Assembly: GCF_003012705.1 (NCBI RefSeq)
Contig: NZ_PXYL01000029.1
Coordinates: 1-40,082 of the forward strand
DNA length: 40,082 bases
Direction of reading: 5' to 3'
From: Pseudaminobacter soli (ex Li et al. 2025)
Lineage (GTDB): Bacteria > Pseudomonadota > Alphaproteobacteria > Rhizobiales > Rhizobiaceae
Position numbers and translations under genes: made by a program. Below the pieces are notes generated by a model. It was not told where the DNA came from. It saw only the letters and a program-made list of their open reading frames with translations, and did no database searches. Every line of letters begins with the position of its first letter. The stretch's first letter is position 1. Shown here in pieces: positions 6,853 through 14,291 of the stretch.

Positions 6853-6929
6853 TGGTAGCGGAGGAGGGATTTGAACCCCCGACACAAGGATTATGATTCC
6901 TCTGCTCTAACCAACTGAGCTACTCCGCC
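6853..6929 (-). tRNA. tRNA with CAU anticodon, probably elongator tRNA-Met
   Basis: A 77-base cloverleaf with encoded CCA. The acceptor stem pairs GGCGGAG with CTCCGCT (G1-U72 wobble) and the discriminator base is A. The D arm has AGCTCAGTTGGTTAGAGC, the anticodon stem GAGGA/TCCTT encloses loop ATCATAA (anticodon CAT), and the T loop is TTCAAAT. CAU could also be the Ile2 type read after lysidine modification, but the body fits elongator Met better. Its 3' end points toward the accessory block at 1-6850. Confidence 0.93.
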
Positions 6930-7169
6930 CCAGGGCAGAAACACTGAAAGTCGCCGGAACCGGCAGGACGTTTCGAAGCGCTTCGCTAAGGTCGGGCGGA
7001 TATAAGGTTGCCATGCCGGGCCTGTCAAGCGTCGAGCGCATGTCTGTCGAAAGAAATCACAACAGCCGAAAAACGGCCATGTTTGACCGTTTCCAAACGG
7101 CGTCGGGGTTGAGTTCCAACCTGCGTGCCTTTATGTCTCCGCCAGCTATCTGTTGAGTTCAAAAGTCTG

Positions 7170-8123
7170 ATGAAGCCGCGAATTGCCGTCCTGGGATGTG
7201 GGTACTGGGGCTCGAACCATATCCGCACCCTCAAGGGCCTGGGAGCCCTGTATGCGGTTTCCGACGCCAACCGCGCGCGCGCCGAAGGCTTTGCCAGCGA
7301 ACAGGAATGCCTGGCGATCGACGCCGAGGTGCTTTTCACACGGCCGGATGTCGATGCCATCGTGATGGCGCTGCCGCCCCAGTTTCACGCCGAGGCCGCA
7401 ATCAAGGCCGTCGAGAACGGCAAGGACGTGCTGGTCGAAAAGCCGATCGCGCTTACGGTGCCCGACGCCGAGCGCGCGGTAGCGGCAGCGGAGGCCAATG
7501 ATCGCGTCTTCATGGTTGGCCATGTGCTGCGCTTCCATCCGGCGTTCGAAAAGCTGAAGGAACTGATCGATCAGGGCGAACTCGGCGAGGTGAAGTACAT
7601 CCACTCGCACCGTCTCGGCCTCGGCAAGTTCCATACCGAAAACGATGCTCTGTGGGATCTCGCGCCGCACGACCTGTCGATGATCCTCGCGATCACCGGC
7701 GAGGCGCCGGTCGAAACGCGCGGCGAGGGGGCTGCGATCCTCGACCATCTCAGTGATTTCGCGCATCTGCACATGCGCTTCCCCAATGGATTGCGCAGCC
7801 ATCTCTTTGCCTCGCGGCTCAATCCCTATCGCGAAAGGCGACTGACCGTTGTCGGCACCAAGGCGATGGCCGTGTTCGACGATGTCGAGCCGTGGGAGCG
7901 CAAGCTTGCCGTCTATCGCCATGCCGTCTGGCAGGACAGCGGCCACTGGGCCTTCACCACCAACGAGCCGACCTATGTGCCGGTTGCCGAAGGCATGCCG
8001 CTGACGCGTGAGCTGGAGCACTTTATCTCCTGCATCCAGACGCGTGAGACGCCGCGAACCAGCGGCGAAGAGGCCATCACGGTGCTGAGCATCCTGACCG
8101 CAGGTTCGAACGGACACGGCTGA
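7170..8123 (+). CDS. Gfo/Idh/MocA family NAD(P)-dependent oxidoreductase (317 aa)
   Basis: The N-terminal Rossmann fold has G-x-G-x-x-G at residues 9-14 (LGCGYWGSNH). The family signature EKP is at 90-92, and the C-terminal substrate domain includes the HDLSMI segment of the family. These enzymes oxidise or reduce sugars and sugar derivatives, often nucleotide-sugar 3-keto steps or inositol. The substrate cannot be read from the sequence, and there is no sugar gene beside it. I chose the ATG at 7170 because the nucleotide-binding motif then starts at residue 4; the frame extends to 7125. The ribosome site is weak. It converges with mnmA across a shared terminator. Confidence 0.88.
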   Translation: MKPRIAVLGCGYWGSNHIRTLKGLGALYAVSDANRARAEGFASEQECLAIDAEVLFTRPDVDAIVMALPPQFHAEAAIKAVENGKDVLVEKPIALTVPDAERAVAAAEANDRVFMVGHVLRFHPAFEKLKELIDQGELGEVKYIHSHRLGLGKFHTENDALWDLAPHDLSMILAITGEAPVETRGEGAAILDHLSDFAHLHMRFPNGLRSHLFASRLNPYRERRLTVVGTKAMAVFDDVEPWERKLAVYRHAVWQDSGHWAFTTNEPTYVPVAEGMPLTRELEHFISCIQTRETPRTSGEEAITVLSILTAGSNGHG

Positions 8124-8125
8124 AC

Positions 8126-8156
8126 GGCAAAAGCCCCGCGCGAGCGGGGCCTTGCC
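8126..8156. terminator. Bidirectional terminator
   Basis: GGCAAAAGCCCCGC / GCGGGGCCTTGCC hairpin between the convergent oxidoreductase and mnmA genes. Confidence 0.7.
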
Positions 8157-8186
8157 TATCGGATTCGAATGGATCGTTGCCGGCGG

Positions 8187-9377
8187 TTATTCCGCGGCGA
8201 CCGGACCTGAAGTTGCAGCAAGCTTCGACAGCATGGCTTCGGCTTCAGCGCCGCGTTCCGAGCGCTCGATGAAGCCGCCGCCCAGCACGCGGGCGTCGTT
8301 GCCGTCATCCTCGTAAAGGACGCAGGCCTGGCCGGGCGCGATACCCGACTCACCGTCGCCGAGCTCGACCCAGGTGACGCCGTCGCGATTGTGCAGCATT
8401 GCCGGGCGAGGGGGGCGCGTCGAGCGAACCTTGGCGAACAGCTCGATGCCTTCGGGCCCGATCTCGCCGATCGGCGTGTCGCCCAGCCAATTCATATTGC
8501 GCAGGTAAATCTTGTGCGTCTCCAGCGCCTCGCGGGGACCGACGATGACGCGTGCGCGCTCGGCGTCGAGATGCACCACATAGAGCGGCTCGCCGGAGGC
8601 GACGCCGATGCCGCGGCGCTGGCCGATCGTGTAGCGCAGGATGCCGTCATGCCGGCCGAGCACGCGGCCGTCGATGTGGACGATGTCGCCGGGATTGGCG
8701 GCCGTCGGCTTCAACTTGGCGATGATGTCGGAATATTTGCCCTGTGGGACGAAGCAGATGTCCTGGCTATCCTGCTTGTTGGCAACGGAAAGACCGAGCT
8801 CTTCGGCAATGGCGCGAACTTCAGGCTTGGACATGCCGCCGAGCGGAAAGCGCAGATAGTCGATCTGCTCCTGCGTGGTGGCAAACAGGAAGTAGCTCTG
8901 GTCGCGGTCGGAATCGACAGGGCGGTACAGGGCGCGGTGCGCGCCATTGGCCCGGCTGCGAATGTAGTGGCCGGTTGCCAGTGCGTCAGCGCCGAGTTCA
9001 CGCGCAGTCTCGAGCAGATCGGCGAATTTGACCGTCTGGTTACACGAAACGCAGGGAATCGGTGTCTCGCCCGACATGTAGCTGGCAGCGAAGGGATCTA
9101 TCACCGCCTCGCGAAACCGCTTTTCGTAGTTCAGCACGTAATGAGGAATGCCGAGGGTTTCCGAGACGCGACGCGCATCATCGATATCCTGGCCCGCACA
9201 GCAGGAGCCGGCGCGATGGGTCGCTGCGCCGTGATCGTAGAGCTGCAGCGTTACGCCGACGACGTCATAGCCCTCGCGCTTCAGAATGCCGGCGACGACG
9301 GAGGAATCGACACCGCCCGACATCGCAACCACGACTCGGGTGTCTTCAGGCCGTCCGGGCAGGTCCAGGCTGTTCAT
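8187..9377 (-). CDS. mnmA: tRNA-specific 2-thiouridylase MnmA
   Basis: A 396-aa enzyme that places sulfur at position 2 of the wobble uridine in tRNAs for Lys, Glu and Gln. The PP-loop SGGVDSS at residues 20-26 binds ATP. The catalytic Cys pair is Cys112 in [10 protein letters not shown] and Cys208 in [10 protein letters not shown]. Length is slightly above the usual 360-380. The region upstream (9378-9652) is shared with the divergent sciP gene. This is a core gene, ordinary in every respect. Confidence 0.97.
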   Translation of the reverse strand: MNSLDLPGRPEDTRVVVAMSGGVDSSVVAGILKREGYDVVGVTLQLYDHGAATHRAGSCCAGQDIDDARRVSETLGIPHYVLNYEKRFREAVIDPFAASYMSGETPIPCVSCNQTVKFADLLETARELGADALATGHYIRSRANGAHRALYRPVDSDRDQSYFLFATTQEQIDYLRFPLGGMSKPEVRAIAEELGLSVANKQDSQDICFVPQGKYSDIIAKLKPTAANPGDIVHIDGRVLGRHDGILRYTIGQRRGIGVASGEPLYVVHLDAERARVIVGPREALETHKIYLRNMNWLGDTPIGEIGPEGIELFAKVRSTRPPRPAMLHNRDGVTWVELGDGESGIAPGQACVLYEDDGNDARVLGGGFIERSERGAEAEAMLSKLAATSGPVAAE

Positions 9378-9581
9378 TGAAGGTAGTCCGTTTCAGCTTT
9401 TTCGGGCGTTTCATGCCAATGCGCCGAATATAGGTCAAGCGACGGCAAAGTACCACCGCCGCCAATCGGGCCAGTTCCGACCCCTTGTCCGGTGCACCTC
9501 AGCCCATCGAATGGCGGCCTCAGCGGGCGGCGTTATGGTGAATGAAAGGTTTACGTTCATTAATCAAGCCTTGTTGCGGGC

Positions 9582-9596
9582 TTAGGCAATTTTTAA
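9582..9596 (+). promoter_or_regulatory. Probable CtrA box upstream of sciP
   Basis: TTAG-GCAATTT-TTAA matches the CtrA consensus TTAA-N7-TTAA with one mismatch and exact spacing. It lies 57 bp before the sciP start. CtrA activation of sciP is known in Caulobacter. A second, weaker TTTA/TTAA arrangement is seen at 9550-9564. Confidence 0.55.
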
Positions 9597-9652
9597 AGCT
9601 GGCGCGGTAATGTGGTCGCGATTGGGTCTTTGAGTTTTGTGTAGAGAGTACT

Positions 9653-9928
9653 ATGACCGATCTGGTTAGACCGCGTGTCAAATATGTTATTGGGCCTGAC
9701 GGCAGCCCGCTTACGATTGCCGATCTTCCACCCTCGAACACGAGGCGCTGGGTTATCAGGCGCAAGGCAGAGGTGGTGGCGGCCGTGAGAGGCGGCCTTC
9801 TCAGCCTCGACGAGGCCTGCCAGCGCTACAAGCTGACCACCGAAGAATTCCTTTCCTGGCAGGCGTCTATCGACGAATACGGCCTGGCCGGGCTGCGGAC
9901 GACCCGCATTCAGCAGTACCGCCACTAA
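9653..9928 (+). CDS. sciP: CtrA inhibitor SciP (DUF1153 HTH protein)
   Basis: A 91-aa protein with the strongly conserved SciP core: KYVIGPDGSPLTIADLPP, then TRRWVIRRKAEVVAAVRGG and SLDEACQRYKLTTEEFLSW, a helix-turn-helix. In Caulobacter SciP binds DNA and CtrA and stops CtrA from recruiting RNA polymerase in G1 swarmer cells. Here it lies 1.3 kb from ctrA, with fliJ between them. A CtrA-like box precedes it and a 12-bp-stem terminator follows, so it appears to be a single-gene unit. Confidence 0.95.
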   Translation: MTDLVRPRVKYVIGPDGSPLTIADLPPSNTRRWVIRRKAEVVAAVRGGLLSLDEACQRYKLTTEEFLSWQASIDEYGLAGLRTTRIQQYRH

Positions 9929-9974
9929 GGGCAAAGCCCAAAAGGCGGCCTTCGGCAGATCCAACAAAAGAGCA

Positions 9975-10010
9975 TGCGGCCGGACTTTCTTAGTCCGGCC
10001 GCAGCTGTTT
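9975..10010 (+). terminator. Terminator of sciP
   Basis: A perfect 12-bp stem TGCGGCCGGACT/AGTCCGGCCGCA with loop TTCTT, followed by GCTGTTT. It lies 46 bp after the sciP stop. Confidence 0.7.
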
Positions 10011-10195
10011 CAGGCCCTGACTGCAGGTCAGGCTTGTCCGGCCCGGCGGGCCGTTGCATCGCATGTTACGTGTGGAATTTGTCCGGAAGCTCTGAACCCC
10101 GCGATCTGCGGCAGGCAAAGCGGACGCGCGGCATGCCGACGACAGTTGCGCCTGAGCGGCTCCTCCCTCTCAAAGCGCAATCGGTTCTAGCTAGT

Positions 10196-10232
10196 CTTTC
10201 CAGGAATCGGACTTTCCAGGAATCGGACTTTC
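10196..10232. repeat. 16-bp tandem direct repeat with GANTC sites
   Basis: CTTTCCAGGAATCGGA occurs twice in a row (10196-10211, 10212-10227), then CTTTC. Each copy contains a GAATC (CcrM) site. It lies in the 440-bp gap between sciP and fliJ (9929-10370), in which I see no gene. A perfect 8-bp stem TGCCCGAC/GTCGGGCA at 10308-10334 near the fliJ stop is a likely fliJ terminator. Confidence 0.6.
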
Positions 10233-10370
10233 TCTCGCGGAAAGCCCCAGGCGGCCAGGTTGCCGCCACCTTATCTCAGTTTTCGCTGCCAGCCCTGAAC
10301 CAATGAATGCCCGACGTCCATTGAGTGTCGGGCAGGGGGGGGCAATGCGAGTCGTGATGGACCGTGCTTG

Positions 10371-10745
10371 TCAGCCGATCATGGCGCTGCGGGTGTCAGT
10401 CGCTTCGCGATTCTTTGAGTCGCGCGACTCCAGCAGCTCCGCTTTGGAAAGCTCCGCTTCAGCTTCGCCGAGTAATGATTCGGCGACGGCCCTCTGCTGC
10501 ATCAGGTCGGCTTGCGAATTCTTGAGATTGTCGCGGCGCAAGCGCGCTGCCTTGGCGAAGGTTGGATAGGCGAAATGGTTGATATCGGTGATACCAGCCT
10601 TTTTCTCCTCGGCAACGATTTGCGCATCAAGCTCGCCGGCCATGCGGTCGAATTCGGCGATCATCATGTCGAGTTGCATCAGTTGGCGGCGTTTCTCGCT
10701 CACCTGGAACTGCTTAAGCCTAACGAGGTTCTCACGTGACTTCAT
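10371..10745 (-). CDS. fliJ: Flagellar export chaperone FliJ-like protein
   Basis: A 124-aa almost fully helical protein (MKSRENLVRLKQFQVSEKRR, then a long coiled coil), matching the FliJ type in length and composition. FliJ sits in the flagellar export ATPase complex. The ATG at 10745 follows GGGAG; an in-frame extension to 10778 lacks a ribosome site. In Rhizobiales a fliJ-like gene is found between sciP and ctrA, as here. It diverges from ctrA across a 451-bp regulatory region. Sequence conservation in this family is low, so the call rests partly on context. Confidence 0.75.
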   Translation of the reverse strand: MKSRENLVRLKQFQVSEKRRQLMQLDMMIAEFDRMAGELDAQIVAEEKKAGITDINHFAYPTFAKAARLRRDNLKNSQADLMQQRAVAESLLGEAEAELSKAELLESRDSKNREATDTRSAMIG

Positions 10746-10860
10746 GCTTCGACACTCCCGGGCACGCACACACTCCAAACAAAACGCTTCATTCGGCCCT
10801 GTAGGCCCGACCGTTCGCGATAGGCCCTGCTACCGTCGCGAAAGGAAACAAATTCCTAAA

Positions 10861-11111
10861 GATTCTTCGCGTCGGTAACCATTCGTTTACGGGCATTGTT
10901 AATCATACGGCCTAGGGCTTAAGGGCCGGTAAAAATTCAGCTTCGAAAGCTAACGACCGTAAGCGGAATCGAATGAATCGCTTATTGCCATTTGTTAAGG
11001 CGGCACGTTAAGAGTTCGGCACTGAGATTCATTATTAGATTCAATAGGGTGTATCTAAGGGTTAAAAAATCTGATATGGCTTGCAAAGCAGAATTAGATT
11101 TTGTTAACCAT
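10861..11111. promoter_or_regulatory. ctrA/fliJ regulatory region: GANTC cluster and CtrA half-sites
   Basis: Five GANTC sites lie at 10861, 10966, 10975, 11026 and 11038; about 0.7 would be expected in 182 bp. GANTC is methylated by CcrM in alphaproteobacteria and links ctrA transcription to replication. CtrA-like elements: GTAA-CCATTCG-TTTA (10875-10889), TTAA-N9-TTAA (10995-11011) and an exact TTAACCAT (11104-11111). The last overlaps the -10 position of a possible promoter whose -35, TTGCAA, is at 11081-11086 with 17-bp spacing. Autoregulation is likely by analogy with Caulobacter. Confidence 0.6.
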
Positions 11112-11196
11112 TCGATGGCAGCCTGTTGGCCAGGCGATCACTGCTCCGGTTCCGGATGGTTGGCGAGACGGTCTGGCGGCAGAAAAGGGGATTGAA

Positions 11197-11892
11197 ATGC
11201 GCGTTCTGCTGATTGAAGACGATAGTGCGACCGCACAGAGCATCGAACTGATGCTCAAATCTGAGAGTTTCAACGTCTACACGACGGATCTCGGCGAAGA
11301 GGGCGTCGATCTCGGCAAACTCTATGACTACGACATCATTCTCCTGGATCTGAACCTGCCCGATATGTCGGGTTACGAGGTTCTGCGGACGCTTCGCCTG
11401 TCCAAGGTGAAGACGCCGATCCTGATCCTGTCCGGCATGGCCGGCATCGAGGACAAAGTGCGCGGTCTCGGCTTCGGCGCCGACGACTACATGACCAAGC
11501 CGTTCCACAAGGACGAGCTGGTTGCCCGCATCCACGCCATCGTTCGCCGTTCCAAGGGCCATGCCCAGTCGGTCATCGCGACGGGCGACCTGATCGTCAA
11601 TCTCGACGCCAAGACGGTCGAGGTCGGTGGCCAGCGCGTGCACCTGACCGGCAAGGAATACCAGATGCTGGAGCTGCTCTCGCTGCGCAAGGGCACCACT
11701 CTGACCAAGGAAATGTTCCTGAACCACCTCTATGGCGGCATGGACGAGCCCGAGCTGAAGATCATCGACGTCTTCATCTGCAAGCTGCGCAAGAAGCTCG
11801 ATACGGCTTCTGGCGGCCAGAACTACATCGAAACGGTCTGGGGCCGCGGCTATGTGCTGCGCGAGCCCGAGGAAATCCGCGAAAGCGCCTGA
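11197..11892 (+). CDS. ctrA: Cell-cycle master response regulator CtrA
   Basis: A 231-aa OmpR-type regulator, the exact length of CtrA. The receiver has the acidic pair in LLIEDDS, phospho-acceptor Asp51 (LLDLNLPDM) and conserved Lys in [10 protein letters not shown]. The winged-helix domain includes [17 protein letters not shown] and [14 protein letters not shown], both characteristic of CtrA. The ATG at 11197 follows AAAAGGGG. CtrA controls division, flagellar and envelope genes and is essential in many Rhizobiales. It ends in Ser-Ala; in Caulobacter a hydrophobic Ala-Ala end supports ClpXP degradation. Its regulators SciP and ChpT are encoded beside it. Confidence 0.98.
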   Translation: MRVLLIEDDSATAQSIELMLKSESFNVYTTDLGEEGVDLGKLYDYDIILLDLNLPDMSGYEVLRTLRLSKVKTPILILSGMAGIEDKVRGLGFGADDYMTKPFHKDELVARIHAIVRRSKGHAQSVIATGDLIVNLDAKTVEVGGQRVHLTGKEYQMLELLSLRKGTTLTKEMFLNHLYGGMDEPELKIIDVFICKLRKKLDTASGGQNYIETVWGRGYVLREPEEIRESA

Positions 11893-11921
11893 TGCTTTCG
11901 GCGTAAAAGCGACTTCCCCTT

Positions 11922-11953
11922 AAAGACCCGGCTTTGCCGGGTCTTTTGCTTTT
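11922..11953 (+). terminator. Terminator of ctrA
   Basis: AAAGACCCGGC-TTT-GCCGGGTCTTT hairpin with T-rich tail, 30 bp after the ctrA stop. Confidence 0.8.
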
Positions 11954-11962
11954 GGGGCTGCT

Positions 11963-12328
11963 TCAGGCAGCGTCGAGGTTCCGAAAGCGGGCGAGAAGCT
12001 GTGAGCGGTCGAACGGCTTCAGCAGATAGTCCTGCGCGCCGGCGCGCTTGGCACGCATGATGGCGCCGAGATCGAACTCGACCAGGCAGATCGCGATCCG
12101 AGGCTTGATCAGGCTCGGAATGGAGCGGATGCGCCGAATCACGTCCTCAGTCGGCATGTCGGGCAGGGCACCGTCGATCACGATGATTTCCGGCATCTGG
12201 ATGCTGCACATGTCGATCGCTTCGGCGCCGCTTGCGGCTTCGATCACAACCATGTCCGGGCCGCCAAGGATCCGCTTGGCGACCTTGCGCACGACGCTTG
12301 AATCATCGACGAACATGCAGCGTTTCAT
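11963..12328 (-). CDS. Single-domain CheY-like response regulator between ctrA and chpT
   Basis: A 121-aa receiver with no output domain. The acidic pocket is Asp8/Asp9 (MFVDDSS), the phospho-acceptor is Asp52 (IVIDGALPDM) and the conserved Lys is Lys104 (YLLKPFD), so it should be phosphorylated. The ATG at 12328 follows AAGGAGAACGGGAC. It resembles neither CpdR nor DivK closely. It lies downstream of chpT but behind a strong terminator (12497-12527), so it has its own promoter. Its position suggests that ChpT may also phosphorylate it; that is an inference. Confidence 0.85.
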   Translation of the reverse strand: MKRCMFVDDSSVVRKVAKRILGGPDMVVIEAASGAEAIDMCSIQMPEIIVIDGALPDMPTEDVIRRIRSIPSLIKPRIAICLVEFDLGAIMRAKRAGAQDYLLKPFDRSQLLARFRNLDAA

Positions 12329-12496
12329 GTCCCGTTCTCCTTGCCTTCCCCGCCTGAGCCGAGAGTGTCGGTATCGGCTGCACTTTAGCCGAGTGACGTA
12401 AAAAAGCGGGAAACCGGTTAGGTAAACTTTCAGTAAAAGGCTGGGCTTGGGCCTTTCCGTACGCCTATTAGGCAATTGTTGCGAAGACAAGCGCAC

Positions 12497-12527
12497 AAAA
12501 AAGCCCCTGAAAAACAGGGGCTTTTTA
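12497..12527. terminator. Terminator of chpT (symmetrical)
   Basis: AAAAAAGCCCCTG-AAAAA-CAGGGGCTTTTTA: strong stem with A-run and T-run on either side, active in both directions. It separates chpT from the receiver gene. Confidence 0.85.
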
Positions 12528-12562
12528 GTCTGGTGCGGTCTTCGCCGACTTGGGCTGAGGAA

Positions 12563-13216
12563 TCAGCTGGCGGATTCGGTGGCGGTCGATGCAGCCGAGA
12601 ATGTGATCTCCTCAGGCGTTGCGTGGATGGAGATGGTCATCCCAGCCTCACGCGCCAGAAGCAGCGTGTAATATGGCTGGATGGCATGCGCGTCGATGGC
12701 TTCCTCAGGCTTGTTTCCGGAGTGAAGCTCGAGGAATTTTGGCGGCACGCGCAGCATCGGGCCGGCGGTGCGGATCAGGAATTTGGGCTCGGTATCGACG
12801 TCGTCCAGCGTCACGTCGATCCTGCCGCCGCGCGGGATGGCGGCATTGGCCACCAGGATCATGTTCAGCAGCAGCTTCACCTTGTTCTTGGGCAGAAGCG
12901 CGCGGCGACCATTCCAGATGAGTTCCGGCTTTTCATTCTTGAGGAAGGCGGTGGCGACGGCCTCGGCGTCGCCCGTGTCGATCAGCATGCCGGCCGAACC
13001 TGCCGCGCCAAAGGCAATGCGGGCGAACTGCAATCGGGCCGACGCATTGCGGGCGCTGGCGCGGATGAGGTTCATCGCATCTTCGTCGGCGCCGCCTTCG
13101 TCGAGCAATTCCAGGCCGTTGTTGATCGCCCCGACGGGGGAGATGATGTCGTGGCAAACCCGGCTGCACAGAAGGGCAGCAAGGTCGGGCGCTGACAGGG
13201 CAAAGGTTTCAGCCAT
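12563..13216 (-). CDS. chpT: Histidine phosphotransferase ChpT
   Basis: A 217-aa protein with a DHp-like helix carrying His22 (LLCSRVCHDIISPVGAINNG) and a degenerate ATPase-like C-terminal domain. The residues LLPKNKVKLLLNMILVANAAI in the second half are typical of the family. ChpT passes phosphate from CckA to CtrA and CpdR. It lies 670 bp from ctrA on the opposite strand and diverges from eipA, the same neighbourhood as in Brucella. The shared 323-bp region upstream (13217-13539) has no convincing gene; it holds one GANTC site (13279-13283) and a CtrA-like half-site TTAATGGTT (13421-13429). Confidence 0.96.
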   Translation of the reverse strand: MAETFALSAPDLAALLCSRVCHDIISPVGAINNGLELLDEGGADEDAMNLIRASARNASARLQFARIAFGAAGSAGMLIDTGDAEAVATAFLKNEKPELIWNGRRALLPKNKVKLLLNMILVANAAIPRGGRIDVTLDDVDTEPKFLIRTAGPMLRVPPKFLELHSGNKPEEAIDAHAIQPYYTLLLAREAGMTISIHATPEEITFSAASTATESAS

Positions 13217-13539
13217 GGAATTTAGTCCCCAAAATCAAAAAAGCGGGCCGGTCGGTTTGCCGCCCGGTCCTGACGAATCATTTCGCCGCCATGATACAGC
13301 CTGAACAGGGATGGCGGTATTTTCCCGACCGTCCTCTCAACCCAGGTCGCATTTTTTGAGCCCGAAACGCCGGCGGCAAGGTCTCTGCCAGCCTTCGAAG
13401 GGCCATCTTCATGTGAGAGCTTAATGGTTGAAAAAGGATTACGACATAATTTGCAGGAAACGCCTGAGAAGCGGCCATTCAAGAGCCGCGAAGGGCAGAG
13501 GCGTCGGCGGGTGCGCTCGCGGACGGAGAAATTGGAAGT

Positions 13540-14121
13540 ATGCTTTTCCGACTTTTGGACCGGACCCTGTTCCGGATGATCGCAGTGATGTTTGCCGTAT
13601 CGAGCATCCTGGCATTCTCATCATCGACACTGCGGGCGCAGGAATATACCGCACAGGAGATCGTCGATTCCGGCCATCGCTTCTTTGGCGCCACCTCCGG
13701 GGGGCTGGCCTCGGCCATTGAGAAGATCTTCTCCTCCTACGGCCTGCCGAATGGCTACATTCTGGGCGAGGAGGGCTCCGGTGCCCTTATCGGCGGCCTG
13801 ACCTACGGGGAGGGCACGCTCTACACGAAGAATGCCGGCGACCACAAAGTCTTCTGGCAGGGCCCATCGCTTGGCTGGGACTTCGGCGGTCAGGGCTCGC
13901 GGGCCATGATGCTCGTCTACAATCTGGATGACGTGTCAAATCTCTACGGCAGGTTCGGTGGCGTCTCGGGCTCTGCCTATGTGATTGCGGGCGTCGGCTT
14001 CAACGTGATGAGGAGCGGCAACATGTTGCTGGTTCCAGTCCGGACGGGCGTTGGTGCGCGGCTGGGCGTCAATCTCGGCTATCTGAAGCTCACGCAACAA
14101 CCGACCTGGAACCCGTTCTGA
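13540..14121 (+). CDS. eipA: Periplasmic envelope-integrity protein EipA (DUF1134)
   Basis: A 193-aa secreted protein with an N-terminal signal peptide (hydrophobic core MIAVMFAVSSILAF, probable cleavage after LRAQ). The DUF1134 core is unmistakable: GALIGGLTYGEGTLYTKNAG, DHKVFWQGPSLGWDFGGQGS and MMLVYNLDDV. In Brucella EipA is a periplasmic beta-barrel needed for envelope stress resistance, is under CtrA control, and its gene lies beside chpT. The same order is present here. The ATG at 13540 follows GGAAG; ATG 13576 is an alternative. It reads away from chpT as a single gene. Confidence 0.93.
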   Translation: MLFRLLDRTLFRMIAVMFAVSSILAFSSSTLRAQEYTAQEIVDSGHRFFGATSGGLASAIEKIFSSYGLPNGYILGEEGSGALIGGLTYGEGTLYTKNAGDHKVFWQGPSLGWDFGGQGSRAMMLVYNLDDVSNLYGRFGGVSGSAYVIAGVGFNVMRSGNMLLVPVRTGVGARLGVNLGYLKLTQQPTWNPF

Positions 14122-14291
14122 CAGGCCGTTCTCTGTTGTTTCGGAACTAGCACACCGGGTGCGGCGTTCTGGCCCGTTATATCGGCCGCCGCACCCGCCT
14201 TCGTTTACCGCCTCTGCCATCGAACATTGCCCCGGTTGTGGGCCTGTGGCAGAGAAGAGCGGCGGGCCGGTCCCGCAACGGATAGTGTGAC

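Noticed and set aside
10995-11011. TTAA-N9-TTAA as a full CtrA site
   Set aside because: Spacing is nine rather than seven bases, so it is listed only as half-sites.
13222-13482. 86-aa minus-strand frame upstream of chpT
   Set aside because: Lies in the shared chpT/eipA regulatory region, has low gene-like character and no ribosome site.
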